From the NCBI RefSeq assembly GCF_027270315.1, contig NZ_CP114413.1, positions 9,052,001-9,116,000 on the forward strand: a stretch of 64,000 bases of DNA, read 5' to 3'. Shown here piece by piece: positions 7,956 through 16,814 of this stretch. Position 1 is the stretch's first letter. Every line of letters begins with the position of its first letter. Source of the stretch: Streptomyces cinnabarinus. GTDB taxonomy: Bacteria; Actinomycetota; Actinomycetes; Streptomycetales; Streptomycetaceae. Below the pieces are notes generated by a model. That model worked only from the letters and a program-made list of their open reading frames with translations. It did no database searches and was not told where the DNA came from. The position numbers and the translations under genes are program-made.

Positions 7956-9613
7956 GGGTGAGCGTCCGCGGTGTCGTTCACCAGGGCAACGTAGCCTTGA
8001 AGCAGCCGTTCGGTGATGTGGCGGCCTTCGTCTCCCAAACTGAACCGTCGTGCGCTCAGAGCGGAGGCGAGAAGGGCGAACGCCGTAGCTGTGGTCAGCG
8101 AGTCCTCGTCCCCGTCCTCAAGCCAGCTCGCTGTGGTCGTGAGGTCCTGGATGAATGGAGGCAAGGAGCGAACAGCCCACGCGTCTGCTGGTTCCGGTAT
8201 GGCCCTGGATTCGGCTGCCGGCGGTGATTGGGCCAGCAGCCGGCTGAGGTCCTGCAGAAGACTGCGCAGGGCGGGTGGGGGTCCGTGGAGCGCTTCCTGT
8301 TGAGCTGTGTTGGTGGCGTGGGGGGAGGCCGTACGCGCTGCATCGATGACTTCGCGGATGTCTTCAGGGGACATTTCACGAAGCCAGATCCGCGCGCGTT
8401 TGCGCCGGGTCTCTCTCATGTCGGCGAAGAAGGGCATGTTGAGAGGGCCTTGCAGGTCGTACTGGAGTCTTTGGACGAGCCGTTCGACGGGAGCCGTGCG
8501 GTCTGCGTTTTTCCGGGACATCTGCCGTGTGCGTAGGGCGTTGAGTGTGACGCCCGCGCATTGACGTGAATACCAGTGGCTGAGGGCTTTGCCCGTGAGC
8601 GTGTATTGGCGGGGGTTCACTACAAGGTGGGGCCTTGCGGAGAGTCGGTTCAAGGCTGCATGGATGGCGGGTAGTTCGTGGTGTACGGCGGAGAGGAATT
8701 GGTCTTGTGTTCCGCCGGCGACGAGGAACTGTTTGAGCGGTGTATGTCCGGGCACTTCGGAGCCCAGGTGTTCCTCGCTGTCATCGGTGCGGTGGAAGGA
8801 CGCCATGACAGCGCTTCGGGCCGCTCCGGTCGATGTGCGGTATCGATGGTGGACCAGTCTGCTCGCCGCGAAGATCGTATGGCATGGCGCGTCGAGATCG
8901 GTTAAGTGAACAACGGCGGGGTGGGGCGTCTCGAGGAAGTCCGCCTGTGCCGTGAGTACTTCGTCGACTCGACTCTCGAAGGGAAAGATGCAGGCGTCTT
9001 CGTCGCTCCAGACGCTCCCGTCGGCCTCTACGAAGCACTGTCTGTAGAGCCGGTTTGTGCGAGGCAGGTACGTGAGTCCTTGGCCTGAAGGTCCTCTCGT
9101 GCTGCCCAAGCTCCAGGTGACCACCACTTTGTACTCGTCCATGAAGGGGCTGTTGTCCAGGTGCAGGGTGTTGTCCCGGGCGACGACGTCGACCGGGTAG
9201 GTGTCCTTGGCCCGCATGTCGGTGACCCTTATGGGGCCGCCCAGTGCGTAGGCGATGAGGACGGTGAAGAGCGGGTGCGCAACGGTTTCCCACATGCCTG
9301 GGTTGGTCAGCAACGGTCTCGACGAGGCGATGTTGAGGTAGGAGTGCAGCGTGCCGCGACTGCCGCGTGCATGCATCTCCGCGTCGTAATCCTGCCGGAA
9401 GTCGTCGAAATGGCCTGTCGGAATGAGTCCGGTCGTGCTGACGGCTCCCTCGCGGGCGAGCGCTTGGCTCAAGGTGCCAAGGGCTTGTGTCCCGATGAGA
9501 TCGTCGAGCATGGCGCGGAAGCGGAGGTCCCCTTGGCGGCGGGAGAGTTGGCGATAGGAGGAGGGGCTGGCCAAGCGATCAGAGGGGACGAGTGGTGTGT
9601 GACGCAGAGCCAT
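7952..9613 (-). CDS. Putative PhyH-like 2-oxoglutarate/Fe(II) oxygenase in NB-ARC operon
   Basis: A 553-residue protein. The first half resembles the phytanoyl-CoA dioxygenase (PhyH) fold. A metal-ligand HxD is seen in NTLHLDNSPF, followed by a strand-rich block (VVVTWSLG, GLTYLPRTNRLYR). A distal His appears in VHHRYRTSTGAARSAV, ten residues before an Arg that would bind 2-oxoglutarate. The C-terminal 200 residues are helical and unassigned. The gene follows the NB-ARC gene by 12 bases and overlaps the next gene. Family placement is by motif pattern only; if right, a STAND ATPase would be coupled to an oxygenase, perhaps modifying a small molecule or macromolecule. Confidence 0.6.
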   Translation of the reverse strand: MALRHTPLVPSDRLASPSSYRQLSRRQGDLRFRAMLDDLIGTQALGTLSQALAREGAVSTTGLIPTGHFDDFRQDYDAEMHARGSRGTLHSYLNIASSRPLLTNPGMWETVAHPLFTVLIAYALGGPIRVTDMRAKDTYPVDVVARDNTLHLDNSPFMDEYKVVVTWSLGSTRGPSGQGLTYLPRTNRLYRQCFVEADGSVWSDEDACIFPFESRVDEVLTAQADFLETPHPAVVHLTDLDAPCHTIFAASRLVHHRYRTSTGAARSAVMASFHRTDDSEEHLGSEVPGHTPLKQFLVAGGTQDQFLSAVHHELPAIHAALNRLSARPHLVVNPRQYTLTGKALSHWYSRQCAGVTLNALRTRQMSRKNADRTAPVERLVQRLQYDLQGPLNMPFFADMRETRRKRARIWLREMSPEDIREVIDAARTASPHATNTAQQEALHGPPPALRSLLQDLSRLLAQSPPAAESRAIPEPADAWAVRSLPPFIQDLTTTASWLEDGDEDSLTTATAFALLASALSARRFSLGDEGRHITERLLQGYVALVNDTADAHP

Positions 9614-9625
9614 ATGGTTGCCGTT

Positions 9626-11704
9626 TCACCCGGCCTCGCCTGCGTTGACGAAGCGATCGAGATCTGTGAGGACGCGATGGACCTCGGCCACCGCGCTGTT
9701 GTTCCCGACTTGGGTGTAGGCGTCTTCGAGTTGCTGCAGAATCGTTCGCACGGAACGGGAGTTGCCGAGGGCTTCTTCGGCTCGCCAAGCACGCTCCAAC
9801 CAGGTGCAGCCCTTGTCGAGGTCTCCGGATCTGATTCCTGTTGTTCCCAGGACGCGCAGGGCGAGGGCGCGGCCGTATGCGTTCGAGCTCTCCTCGCACA
9901 TTGCCAAGCTGCGCAGGCCCAGGTCTTCGGCCCAGGTGTAGCGTCCGAGCTCGATCAGGGCGCGTGCAGCGTCGTACAGGCCTCGCGCTTCGCGCACGGT
10001 GTTGTTGTTGCGCCGGGATTCTCTCGCGGCGCGCAGCCCCCAACGCAGCGCCTCGTGGTAGGCGCCGGAGCGGAGTGAGAGTTCCGCCATGGCGTGTTGG
10101 GTGGATGCTGTCTGGCTGCAGTCGCCGCGGGCACTTTCAATGCTGAGGGCCGCTAGGAGTTCTTCCTTTGCGGAGTCGAGCTGTCCGGCGTCGGCGAGCG
10201 CCCTGCCCAGGCCGCGTCGGCAGTGCGCTTCCATGGGGTGGTCGCCGACGATGGCTGCTTGGAGGGCGCGTTCGTGAACCTCAAGGGTTTTGGGGACGTC
10301 TTGCCGCCAGTAGAGGTAGGTGTTGACGCACCAGGCGAAGCGGGTGACGAACTCGTAGTCGTGGGTGTCTGATCCTTCGCTCATCAGGCGCACCATTGAG
10401 GGTGTGATGGTGCTGAACCAGGTGAGTGCCTCCGGAACGGTGAACTGGACCTCGCTGGCGATCCGTTCTGCTGTGTCTCCAAGGGAGATGGGGGATCGGT
10501 TGGGATCGATTGCTTGGTCGGCTGCGAAGCTGAGTGCGAGGTAGGTGGTGCGGATCCGGCGGGCGATGTCGGTCTGTTGCTCGCTGTCCAGTACTTGGGC
10601 GCGGGTTTCTGAGAGGTAGGCCCGGATGATGTCGTGCATGCGGTAGTGCCCTCGGCTGATCTCGTCGATCAGCGATGCGAGACTCAGTGCGCGCAAGGTC
10701 CGGTCGCATCTGCTTTCGTCTTGATCGAGGACGAGGCGCAGCACGGCGCTGGAAAGCTCAGAGTTGGGCAACATCGAGGCTGCGTAGAGGATGTACTTGG
10801 TTTCTGGGTCGAGGTCTTCGACGGACCAAGAGACGACCCTTCCGACCTCTATGCCGAGATCAGCGTCGTCGAGGAACCGTAGGGGGGTGTCTCCGGACTG
10901 AATTCCCACCAGTGCGTCCTGGAGGTCCCAGGTGGTGTGGACGGCGAGTTTGGCGGCGACGATGGCAAGCGCCAGCGGGTGTCCTTCCAGCAGTTCGACG
11001 ATGCGGGTCGCGCTGTGGTTGTCCCTGCCGACGCGGACGAAGCCCACACGTTCCGCGAGCAGTTCGATTCCTTCTTCGATGCTGAGCAGAGGCAATTTGA
11101 GGACCTGTGCCTGGTGTCGAATGATCATTTCGGGGATGGCGCGTCGACTGGTGATGATCAGGCTGGAGCCCATGCCGGGGACGAGCTCCCTGACGTCGTC
11201 GTAGGTCGACACGTTGTCAATGATGACCAGGCATTTCTTTCCTGCGGTCGCTGCGAGGAACGCGCTGCCCCATGCTGTGTCGTCGGTCAAGTCGGAGCGG
11301 TTGACGCCGAGAGCGGCCAGGAAGGTGCGCAATGCGTCACGGGGGTCTACCCTTGGGGCATTTGAGTAGGCCTGCATGTCGACGAAGAATTGACCGTCGG
11401 GATAATTTTCCAGCCGTGAACCCGACCATGCGAGGGCTAGTGTGGTCTTGCCCGATCCGGCCAGTCCCCACAGCACACAGCATCGGGATCCTAATGATCC
11501 CATGGCGTCGTCCATGGCTTTAAGGAGGTGCGACCGGCCGATGACCCGGCCCACGGCACCGGGCAGCATGTGGGGTACTTCCGCGCGGTTCGCTGCAGGT
11601 GACCGCTGGACATAAATAGGCCCTGACGACCCCACCTGCAGCAGCTGATTCGCCGACAGGCGTTCCGCAATATTATGTGGAACGCCCTCCTGCTCGGGAT
11701 TCAC
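9626..11704 (-). CDS. NB-ARC STAND ATPase with C-terminal TPR-like helices
   Basis: A 692-residue NLR-like protein. Residues 15-50 form a short N-terminal segment (LLQVGSSGPIYVQRSP) that may be a RHIM/amyloid-like partner motif. The NB-ARC core has Walker A GLAGSGKTT (80-88), Walker B LVIID (159-163), sensor-like SLIITSRR and the GHPLAL motif (241-246). An MHD motif is present (YRMHDIIRAYL) before a long helical-repeat C-terminus. Such STAND switches bind a trigger through their repeats and oligomerise on ATP binding. The GTG start at 11704 follows GGAGG. It lies 82 bases after the small adaptor gene and 12 bases before the oxygenase-like gene. Confidence 0.88.
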   Translation of the reverse strand: MNPEQEGVPHNIAERLSANQLLQVGSSGPIYVQRSPAANRAEVPHMLPGAVGRVIGRSHLLKAMDDAMGSLGSRCCVLWGLAGSGKTTLALAWSGSRLENYPDGQFFVDMQAYSNAPRVDPRDALRTFLAALGVNRSDLTDDTAWGSAFLAATAGKKCLVIIDNVSTYDDVRELVPGMGSSLIITSRRAIPEMIIRHQAQVLKLPLLSIEEGIELLAERVGFVRVGRDNHSATRIVELLEGHPLALAIVAAKLAVHTTWDLQDALVGIQSGDTPLRFLDDADLGIEVGRVVSWSVEDLDPETKYILYAASMLPNSELSSAVLRLVLDQDESRCDRTLRALSLASLIDEISRGHYRMHDIIRAYLSETRAQVLDSEQQTDIARRIRTTYLALSFAADQAIDPNRSPISLGDTAERIASEVQFTVPEALTWFSTITPSMVRLMSEGSDTHDYEFVTRFAWCVNTYLYWRQDVPKTLEVHERALQAAIVGDHPMEAHCRRGLGRALADAGQLDSAKEELLAALSIESARGDCSQTASTQHAMAELSLRSGAYHEALRWGLRAARESRRNNNTVREARGLYDAARALIELGRYTWAEDLGLRSLAMCEESSNAYGRALALRVLGTTGIRSGDLDKGCTWLERAWRAEEALGNSRSVRTILQQLEDAYTQVGNNSAVAEVHRVLTDLDRFVNAGEAG

Positions 11705-11786
11705 TGAGCCTTACCTCCAGTTCTTGCCTACGGGCACGGGTCGGCAGCGGCGCCCTTAGCGCTTCGTATCCCTGCCTCCTTGTGCG

Positions 11787-12113
11787 TCACATCGAGACGC
11801 TACCGACATTCTGAGCCTGAATCAGTTTATGTACAGTGCTGGATGTCACGGAGTTGTTGACGCCTACGGACATCGCAAGCCTGTGCAAGTGTTCCCGGAA
11901 TGTTGGGTCCTGGCTCGCATGCTTGAGCAGCAGAGCCTCAAGTTTACGCTTGTCATCCGCGGAGATAGTTCCATGTTCCGCCAGGGTCAGGACTTCCAAC
12001 TCCTGTGAAGGCTCCTGATGCTGTGAAAGGTGGCGGCGGATGAGGTCGATAAGCCTGGCGCCGGATCCTTCGGAAATCTTGGCGAGAGCAGCAGTTACAA
12101 TGTCTTCTGTCAC
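11787..12113 (-). CDS. Small helical adaptor with C-terminal RHIM/amyloid-like segment
   Basis: A 108-residue protein, first gene of the NB-ARC operon. Residues 1-80 are predicted helical (ALAKISEGSGARLIDLIRRH). The last 25 residues change to a beta-type, Asn/Val/Ser-rich segment, NNSVTSSTVHKLIQAQNVGS. This follows the N-x-V-x-G-x-V...VVQAG-x-V pattern of bacterial RHIM-like amyloid signalling sequences found beside NB-ARC genes in actinobacteria. The GTG start at 12113 has GGGAGAG upstream. The 159-residue protein at 44299 has the same helical-domain-plus-tail plan beside another NB-ARC gene. It probably transmits activation from the STAND ATPase, by analogy. Confidence 0.7.
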   Translation of the reverse strand: MTEDIVTAALAKISEGSGARLIDLIRRHLSQHQEPSQELEVLTLAEHGTISADDKRKLEALLLKHASQDPTFREHLHRLAMSVGVNNSVTSSTVHKLIQAQNVGSVSM

Positions 12114-12676
12114 GCGTCACTCTCCCTAATTGAGTTGACCAGACCGGACAGGTCAGGCGGTCTGGCATGCTGAATGGATGTCAGCTGCGTTCGCGTGCGT
12201 AACGTCAAAAGAAGATCTGCAGGTGGCGCCGGGCAAGTACACAGGTATCGATAACGGTACCCTCCGCCTCTGCTGTCGGATGCATGACTCACTAGAAAAA
12301 ACGATTCTTCGAGTGACGGCCCTATCGAAGAGTTGGGGCGCTTGTGAGCCATGGGATCGTTCAGTTGATCGGGCTGTGATCGGCTGGTGCACCTGAGGGG
12401 CGTGCGGTGGTTGATTGAGGAGCCTGGTGGGAAGACGAGTACCGCGGTTCGCTGTTGGACCACGCGTCGTCTGGGGCGCTGAAGTGGGCCAGTGCACGTG
12501 CCTCGAGGCCATGCCGTGACTCTGTGGAGGTGGCGGCGGCCCATTCTTGCGCCCCACCCCCTACACCGCCCGGTTCGAGCACCTGCCTGCCCCGCAGCGC
12601 GAATTCGCCGCGGCCGAGGCCCCGGCGCGGCACGGGGATTCTGTCCGAGCCCCTCTTTGGGGGCGGTCCTCAGACT
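12114..12676. other. Upstream region of the NB-ARC operon; no gene recognised
   Basis: The first 100 bases must contain the operon promoter, read on the minus strand. An AT-richer stretch with an AATTGAG block lies just upstream of the GTG at 12113. No clear -35/-10 pair was assigned. The rest shows no convincing coding sequence on either strand. Confidence 0.4.
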
Positions 12677-12814
12677 GGGACGCACCCGCACGCGGGTACG
12701 GGACTTCTCGCTGAACACCCTGTTGCGCTGGATGCCGTGCGCTGTGAGGGCGTTGAGCTGCGAGTCGAGTTCCTGGTCGAGGGTCGGGCAGCGGGCGTGG
12801 CCGATGCGGATGTC
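12677..12814 (-). pseudogene. Fragment of a serine recombinase (resolvase/invertase)
   Basis: The minus-strand frame reads IRIGHARCPTLDQELDSQLN followed by ALTAHGIQRNRVFSEKSRTR, a match to the N-terminal catalytic region of resolvases after the active-site strand. The serine-bearing strand and the C-terminal DNA-binding domain are missing, and flanking sequence in the same frame is nonsense. It is a decayed mobile-element piece, one of several near the NB-ARC operon. Confidence 0.65.
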
Positions 12815-13280
12815 CGCGCCTGGCGTGTCCTGGACCCCGGCATCGGGGGCGGGGTGCCGGGCCGCCACGGCTGTCCGGTGCCCGGTCGGCCGGGGTTGGC
12901 ACCCGCAGCGACTTCGCGAGCCGGGCCACGTTCGTGGACCGGCCGGTGGGCGGGCGTCGGCGACCTCACCGCCGCGTGAGCTGCAGGGCGATCCGGCTGG
13001 ACGCTGCAGCGGGGGGAGGGCTGGCGCTCGACGTCGTCCGCGTCGCCCGGCGGGGGGTTGTGAGGGTCCGTCATGGCCCCGAGCTTTCGCACACTGCAAG
13101 TCTCGGAACGGGGTTCACCCTGCTTCTGAGCGAGAACGGGTTCTGAGAACCGATCGAAGATCGACAGGCGTCCGGTGGCTCACTTCCGATCGTGCTCCGG
13201 TGAAGGACCGTTTGAGAGACCCGCGTTCGCCGTCGACCCGCAACTGAAGCCGCAGGCTTGCCTCCAGTAGCCGATTCCGT
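12815..13280. other. No gene recognised
   Basis: Open frames in this stretch are Arg/Pro/Ala-rich and lack any family resemblance. The final 30 bases hold the promoter region of the PadR gene. Confidence 0.4.
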
Positions 13281-13298
13281 ATAGTCGGATCCGACTAT
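13281..13298. promoter_or_regulatory. Perfect 18-bp palindrome, probable PadR operator
   Basis: ATAGTCGGATCCGACTAT is a perfect palindrome centred 28 bases upstream of the PadR start at 13317. Its position and symmetry suit autoregulation by a dimeric PadR repressor that also controls the co-transcribed monooxygenase. Confidence 0.75.
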
Positions 13299-13316
13299 TT
13301 GGGCTCGGTGATGTAG

Positions 13317-13952
13317 ATGGCGAAGCGGAAGATCTCCAACACGCTGGCGTTGGCCGTGCTGGGGCTGTTGCAGGAGCAGCCGATGCACCCGTATGAGATG
13401 GCGTCCACCCTGCGGGAGCGGCACAAGGACAGCAGCTTCAAGGTCAACTCTGGGTCGCTGTACGACACCGTCGAGGCGTTGGTTCGGCATGGCTGGATCG
13501 AGCCGGTGGAGACGGCGCGCGACGGCAGGCGGCCGGAGCGAACCGTGTACGCGACAACCGAGTTGGGCCAGAGCGAGTTCGTTCGCTGGATCGACGAGCT
13601 CCTCCGCATGCCCGTCGCGGAGTACCCGAAGTTCATGGCCGCGGTGTCCTACCTCGGCGCCCTGGGCCCGGACAGGGCGGCAGAGGCACTGGCCGAACGG
13701 GTGAGGCATCTGGTCCAGCGGATCGATGAGACGAACAGGGTGCTGGCCGACACGGTCGGCGCTGGTGCGGTTCCCCGGTTGTTCATGATCGAAGTCGAGT
13801 GCGCGTTGCACGCCTGGGAGGCTGAGTTGGCCTGGACGCGGCGCACGATCGCCGAGATCGGCGACGGCAGTCTGTTGTGGCCCGAGGCCGAGCGAACCGA
13901 ACAGGGCTGGACCTGGTCCGCCCCCTCAGACGGGAAAGGAAGCACCCGATGA
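13317..13952 (+). CDS. PadR-family transcriptional regulator
   Basis: A 211-residue protein with the PadR winged helix at the N-terminus (ALAVLGLLQEQPMHPYEMAS, then FKVNSGSLYDTVEALVRHGW) and a helical C-terminal dimerisation domain, as in long PadR/Vir-type members. Its TGA overlaps the ATG of the FAD monooxygenase (ATGA at 13949-13952). Regulator and enzyme are therefore made from one transcript. The 18-bp palindrome upstream is the likely operator; the inducer may be the enzyme's aromatic substrate. Confidence 0.9.
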   Translation: MAKRKISNTLALAVLGLLQEQPMHPYEMASTLRERHKDSSFKVNSGSLYDTVEALVRHGWIEPVETARDGRRPERTVYATTELGQSEFVRWIDELLRMPVAEYPKFMAAVSYLGALGPDRAAEALAERVRHLVQRIDETNRVLADTVGAGAVPRLFMIEVECALHAWEAELAWTRRTIAEIGDGSLLWPEAERTEQGWTWSAPSDGKGSTR

Positions 13953-15451
13953 CCGGCGTGTTGATCGTGGGAGCCGGCCCGGCCGGGCTGTTACTTGCCA
14001 GCGAGCTCCGGCTCGCCGGCGTCGACACCGTCGTTGTCGAACGCCACGCGCAGCGGCCGGGCTTCGTCCGGGGCTTCAACCTCAACGCCCGCTCCCTGGA
14101 CCTGCTGGCACGGCGCGGTCTCGCGGAGAGGCTGGCCGGCGAGGGCTGGCAAGTGCCCCACGCCGCGTTCTCCGGCCTGCCGGTGACGCTCACCCTCGCG
14201 GGCACGCATACCGGCCATCCGTACTCGCTGGGCATCCCGCAGACCAGGGTCGAGGAAATCCTTGAGGAGCACGCTCTTCGCCGGGGAGCTGACATCCGGC
14301 GCGGACACGAACTGCTCGCCTTGGAACAGGATTCCGAGTCTGTCACCGCCGCTGTCGCCACCGGCGACGGTGAGTATCGCGTCCGGGCCAAATACCTGGT
14401 CGGTTGCGACGGGGGCCGTAGCACCGTCCGTAAACAGGCCGGCATCGACTTCCCCGGTACCGAGGCGACCCGTTTCTCCTTGCTCGGCGACGTCGAGCTC
14501 GCCGACCCCGACGCGTTGCCGTTCGGCGCGACCACCGGACCCGGCGGTGCTGTCTTCGTCATACCCCGCCCCGGCTACGTCAGGATCATCACCTCCGACC
14601 AGCAACCCCCAGCGGACAAGGACACTCCGGTCACCCTGAACCTGCTCCAAAGCGCGGTGGACGACGCGCTCAGCCGCCACATTGAGCTGCGCGCCGCGCG
14701 CTGGCTGACCCGGTTCGGCGACGCCGCCCGGCAGGCTGCCGAGTACGTCCGGGGCCGGATCATCCTGGCCGGGGACGCCGCGCACATCCACCCGCCGGCC
14801 GGGGCGATCGGCGTCAATGTCGCCCTGGACGACGCGTTCAACCTCGGCTGGAAACTCGCCGCCACCATCCGCGGCACCGCACCGGCACATCTGCTCGACA
14901 GTTATCACGCCGAACGCCACACCGCCGGTGCGCATGTGCTGGCCAACACGCGGGCCCAGGTGCTGCTCGGCGAGGCCAACGATCGGCTTGGGCCGCTCAC
15001 CGACCTGCTGACCCGCATCGCCGGCCACCCTGCGGGAAACCGCGCCTTCGCCGAGACCATCACCGCACTGGACACCCGGTACCAGATGCGTCCTGATGCC
15101 GACCATCCCTGGCTTGGCCGTCTGGCGCCCGACCTAGAACTGACCACGCAAGACGGCTGTACGCGCCTGGCCGAGCTGCTCGCCTCGGGACGTGGCCTGC
15201 TGCTCGACCTGACCGGAGGAAGCGCCATCCGTGAGTCGGCCGCAGGATGGGCAGACCGAGTGGACCTCGTCACCGCGGCATGCCCCGGCCATCCCGAACT
15301 CCACGCCATCCTCCTGCGGCCGGACGGGCACACCGCCTGGCTGCGCACTGCGGGCCACGGCCACGCCGACGGGCTCCACCAGGCGCTACAGCACTGGTAC
15401 GGCCCGGCAGCACCATCTGACGCCGTGTCCGCGGCACCAATCCGCTCGTAG
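13949..15451 (+). CDS. FAD-dependent aromatic monooxygenase (Rox-like class A flavoprotein)
   Basis: A 500-residue flavoprotein hydroxylase. The FAD-binding GxGxxG is GAGPAGLLLASEL (residues 8-20), the NADPH/FAD DG motif is CDGGRSTVRK, and the GD motif is GRIILAGDAAHIHPPAGAIG. The block VALDDAFNLGWKLAA resembles rifampicin- and tetracycline-type monooxygenases and polyketide hydroxylases. A C-terminal thioredoxin-like extension is present. AAAGGA lies just before its ATG. Paired with PadR, it probably oxidises an aromatic compound, either in detoxification or in tailoring. The substrate is not readable. Confidence 0.88.
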   Translation: MTGVLIVGAGPAGLLLASELRLAGVDTVVVERHAQRPGFVRGFNLNARSLDLLARRGLAERLAGEGWQVPHAAFSGLPVTLTLAGTHTGHPYSLGIPQTRVEEILEEHALRRGADIRRGHELLALEQDSESVTAAVATGDGEYRVRAKYLVGCDGGRSTVRKQAGIDFPGTEATRFSLLGDVELADPDALPFGATTGPGGAVFVIPRPGYVRIITSDQQPPADKDTPVTLNLLQSAVDDALSRHIELRAARWLTRFGDAARQAAEYVRGRIILAGDAAHIHPPAGAIGVNVALDDAFNLGWKLAATIRGTAPAHLLDSYHAERHTAGAHVLANTRAQVLLGEANDRLGPLTDLLTRIAGHPAGNRAFAETITALDTRYQMRPDADHPWLGRLAPDLELTTQDGCTRLAELLASGRGLLLDLTGGSAIRESAAGWADRVDLVTAACPGHPELHAILLRPDGHTAWLRTAGHGHADGLHQALQHWYGPAAPSDAVSAAPIRS

Positions 15452-15759
15452 GCCGGGTGCCGCCACTGTCGCGTGCGGTTGGCGGGTCATGAAGGCGTGT
15501 GACTGGAGAGTGGTGACCCACCGATGTGAGGCGATGCTGCGTCCTTTCGGTGCATCCGGCGAGACGCTGAGGGAAGTTCTGCGCCTTGCTGCTCCGCGCA
15601 CGCGTGCCGTGGACGACCACGTGTTCTGTGCGAGGCGTTCACGGTCAGGGGGAGCCGCGATGGGTGCCGGGGTCGGGGGTGTTGTCGGCGGGTGGGGCTG
15701 CTGTTATGTTCCGCGGGCCGTCGAGGTGGCGGGTGAGTGAGCAGGGAGTACACGGGCTG
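15452..15759. other. No gene recognised
   Basis: Intergenic; contains the leader of the downstream membrane-protein gene. Neither strand gives a plausible protein or RNA gene. Confidence 0.4.
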
Positions 15760-16545
15760 ATGTCCACTACAGAAGCATCGTCCACGGCTGCTGCGTATGC
15801 GGAGGCGGTGGTGAACGGTGTGATCGCTCCTCTTCGGTGGAGTGATCTGGAGTCGAGTGCGTTCGGCCGGGTGCCCGAGGTGTACGAGGCGGCGGTGGCG
15901 GCGGGCGCCGATCTCGACCGGGACAGGCGTGGATGGGACCATGCGCTGGACGCGGCGTGGCTCGCGGTCCTCTTCGCGCCTCTGGCTCTGCCTGTGCTGA
16001 CGATCTTCGCGGTGAAGGACGCGGACGACGCCGCCAACCTGTACGGCGTGATCGGGCTGATCTCGGCCGCCCATCTGCTGCTGCGGGTCCTCGAATGGCA
16101 GCGGACCCGGACCGGCAGGGCGAGGGCCACGGCGCGGGAGACGCTCCTGGCCGGCTTCGAGGCCTGCTTCGCCCTGATCTCGGCCGGCCTTCTCGCGGCC
16201 GCGTCCTGGGCCGAGCAGTCCTGGTGGTTGTGGAGCCTGTGCGGGGTCCAGATCGCCGTGACCGTCTCCTGCGTGGTGAGCGTGCCCATGGCCCAACAGG
16301 CGGCCCGCCGGGGCGTCCCCGTCGTGGCGCGGCCGGCCTTCGAGGAGTTCGCCGCCCGTGTGGCCGCTCTGGACGACGACGACCGCGCGGCGATACAAGC
16401 CGACCTCAACACCGCCCTGGACTGTCTGGAAGACGCCGGCTTTGTCAGCCCGCCCGAACTCGCCGAGGCACGCCGAGCCCCGCTGGGCAGCCTGGCACGA
16501 CGGCTGTGGGTCCTCGAGCGCTCTGCCGCGCGCCAGGCGCGGTGA
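15760..16545 (+). CDS. Unknown membrane protein with about four transmembrane helices
   Basis: A 261-residue protein from ATG 15760, with a GGGAG about ten bases upstream. Hydrophobic segments include AAWLAVLFAPLALPVLTIFA, ANLYGVIGLISAAHLLL, CFALISAGLLAAASWA and VQIAVTVSCVVSVPM, consistent with four membrane helices between charged N- and C-terminal regions. The last 60 residues are helical and acidic (FAARVAALDDDDRAAIQADL). No family is recognised and the neighbours do not suggest a role. An upstream ATG would extend it, but the extension has weak coding character. Confidence 0.75.
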   Translation: MSTTEASSTAAAYAEAVVNGVIAPLRWSDLESSAFGRVPEVYEAAVAAGADLDRDRRGWDHALDAAWLAVLFAPLALPVLTIFAVKDADDAANLYGVIGLISAAHLLLRVLEWQRTRTGRARATARETLLAGFEACFALISAGLLAAASWAEQSWWLWSLCGVQIAVTVSCVVSVPMAQQAARRGVPVVARPAFEEFAARVAALDDDDRAAIQADLNTALDCLEDAGFVSPPELAEARRAPLGSLARRLWVLERSAARQAR

Positions 16546-16814
16546 GCACCGGGCGCCGGCATAGCCGTGGCCGCCGGGAGGCGTTCATCGCCACCGGCGC
16601 CCTCGGGTCCGCTGTGTGACCGGGCGCTGGGGGACAGGCTCGGGCCTTCCTCACAGGTCGGGTCGGGGCGGACCTGATCATGCGGTCGGCCCGGTCGAGT
16701 TCGAAGCGCGGGCAGAGCAGGGCACAGCAGATGTGGGCGCAGCATCCCGAGTCGCGGACCGGCGTGGAAGGCGAGCGGGCGAGGCTCGGCTGGGCTCTGC
16801 GAGGGCGACGGAGG

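Noticed and set aside
12110..13099. A 329-residue minus-strand open frame
   Set aside because: Only the short resolvase-like piece at 12677-12814 is protein-like; the rest is Arg/Pro-rich and without family resemblance.
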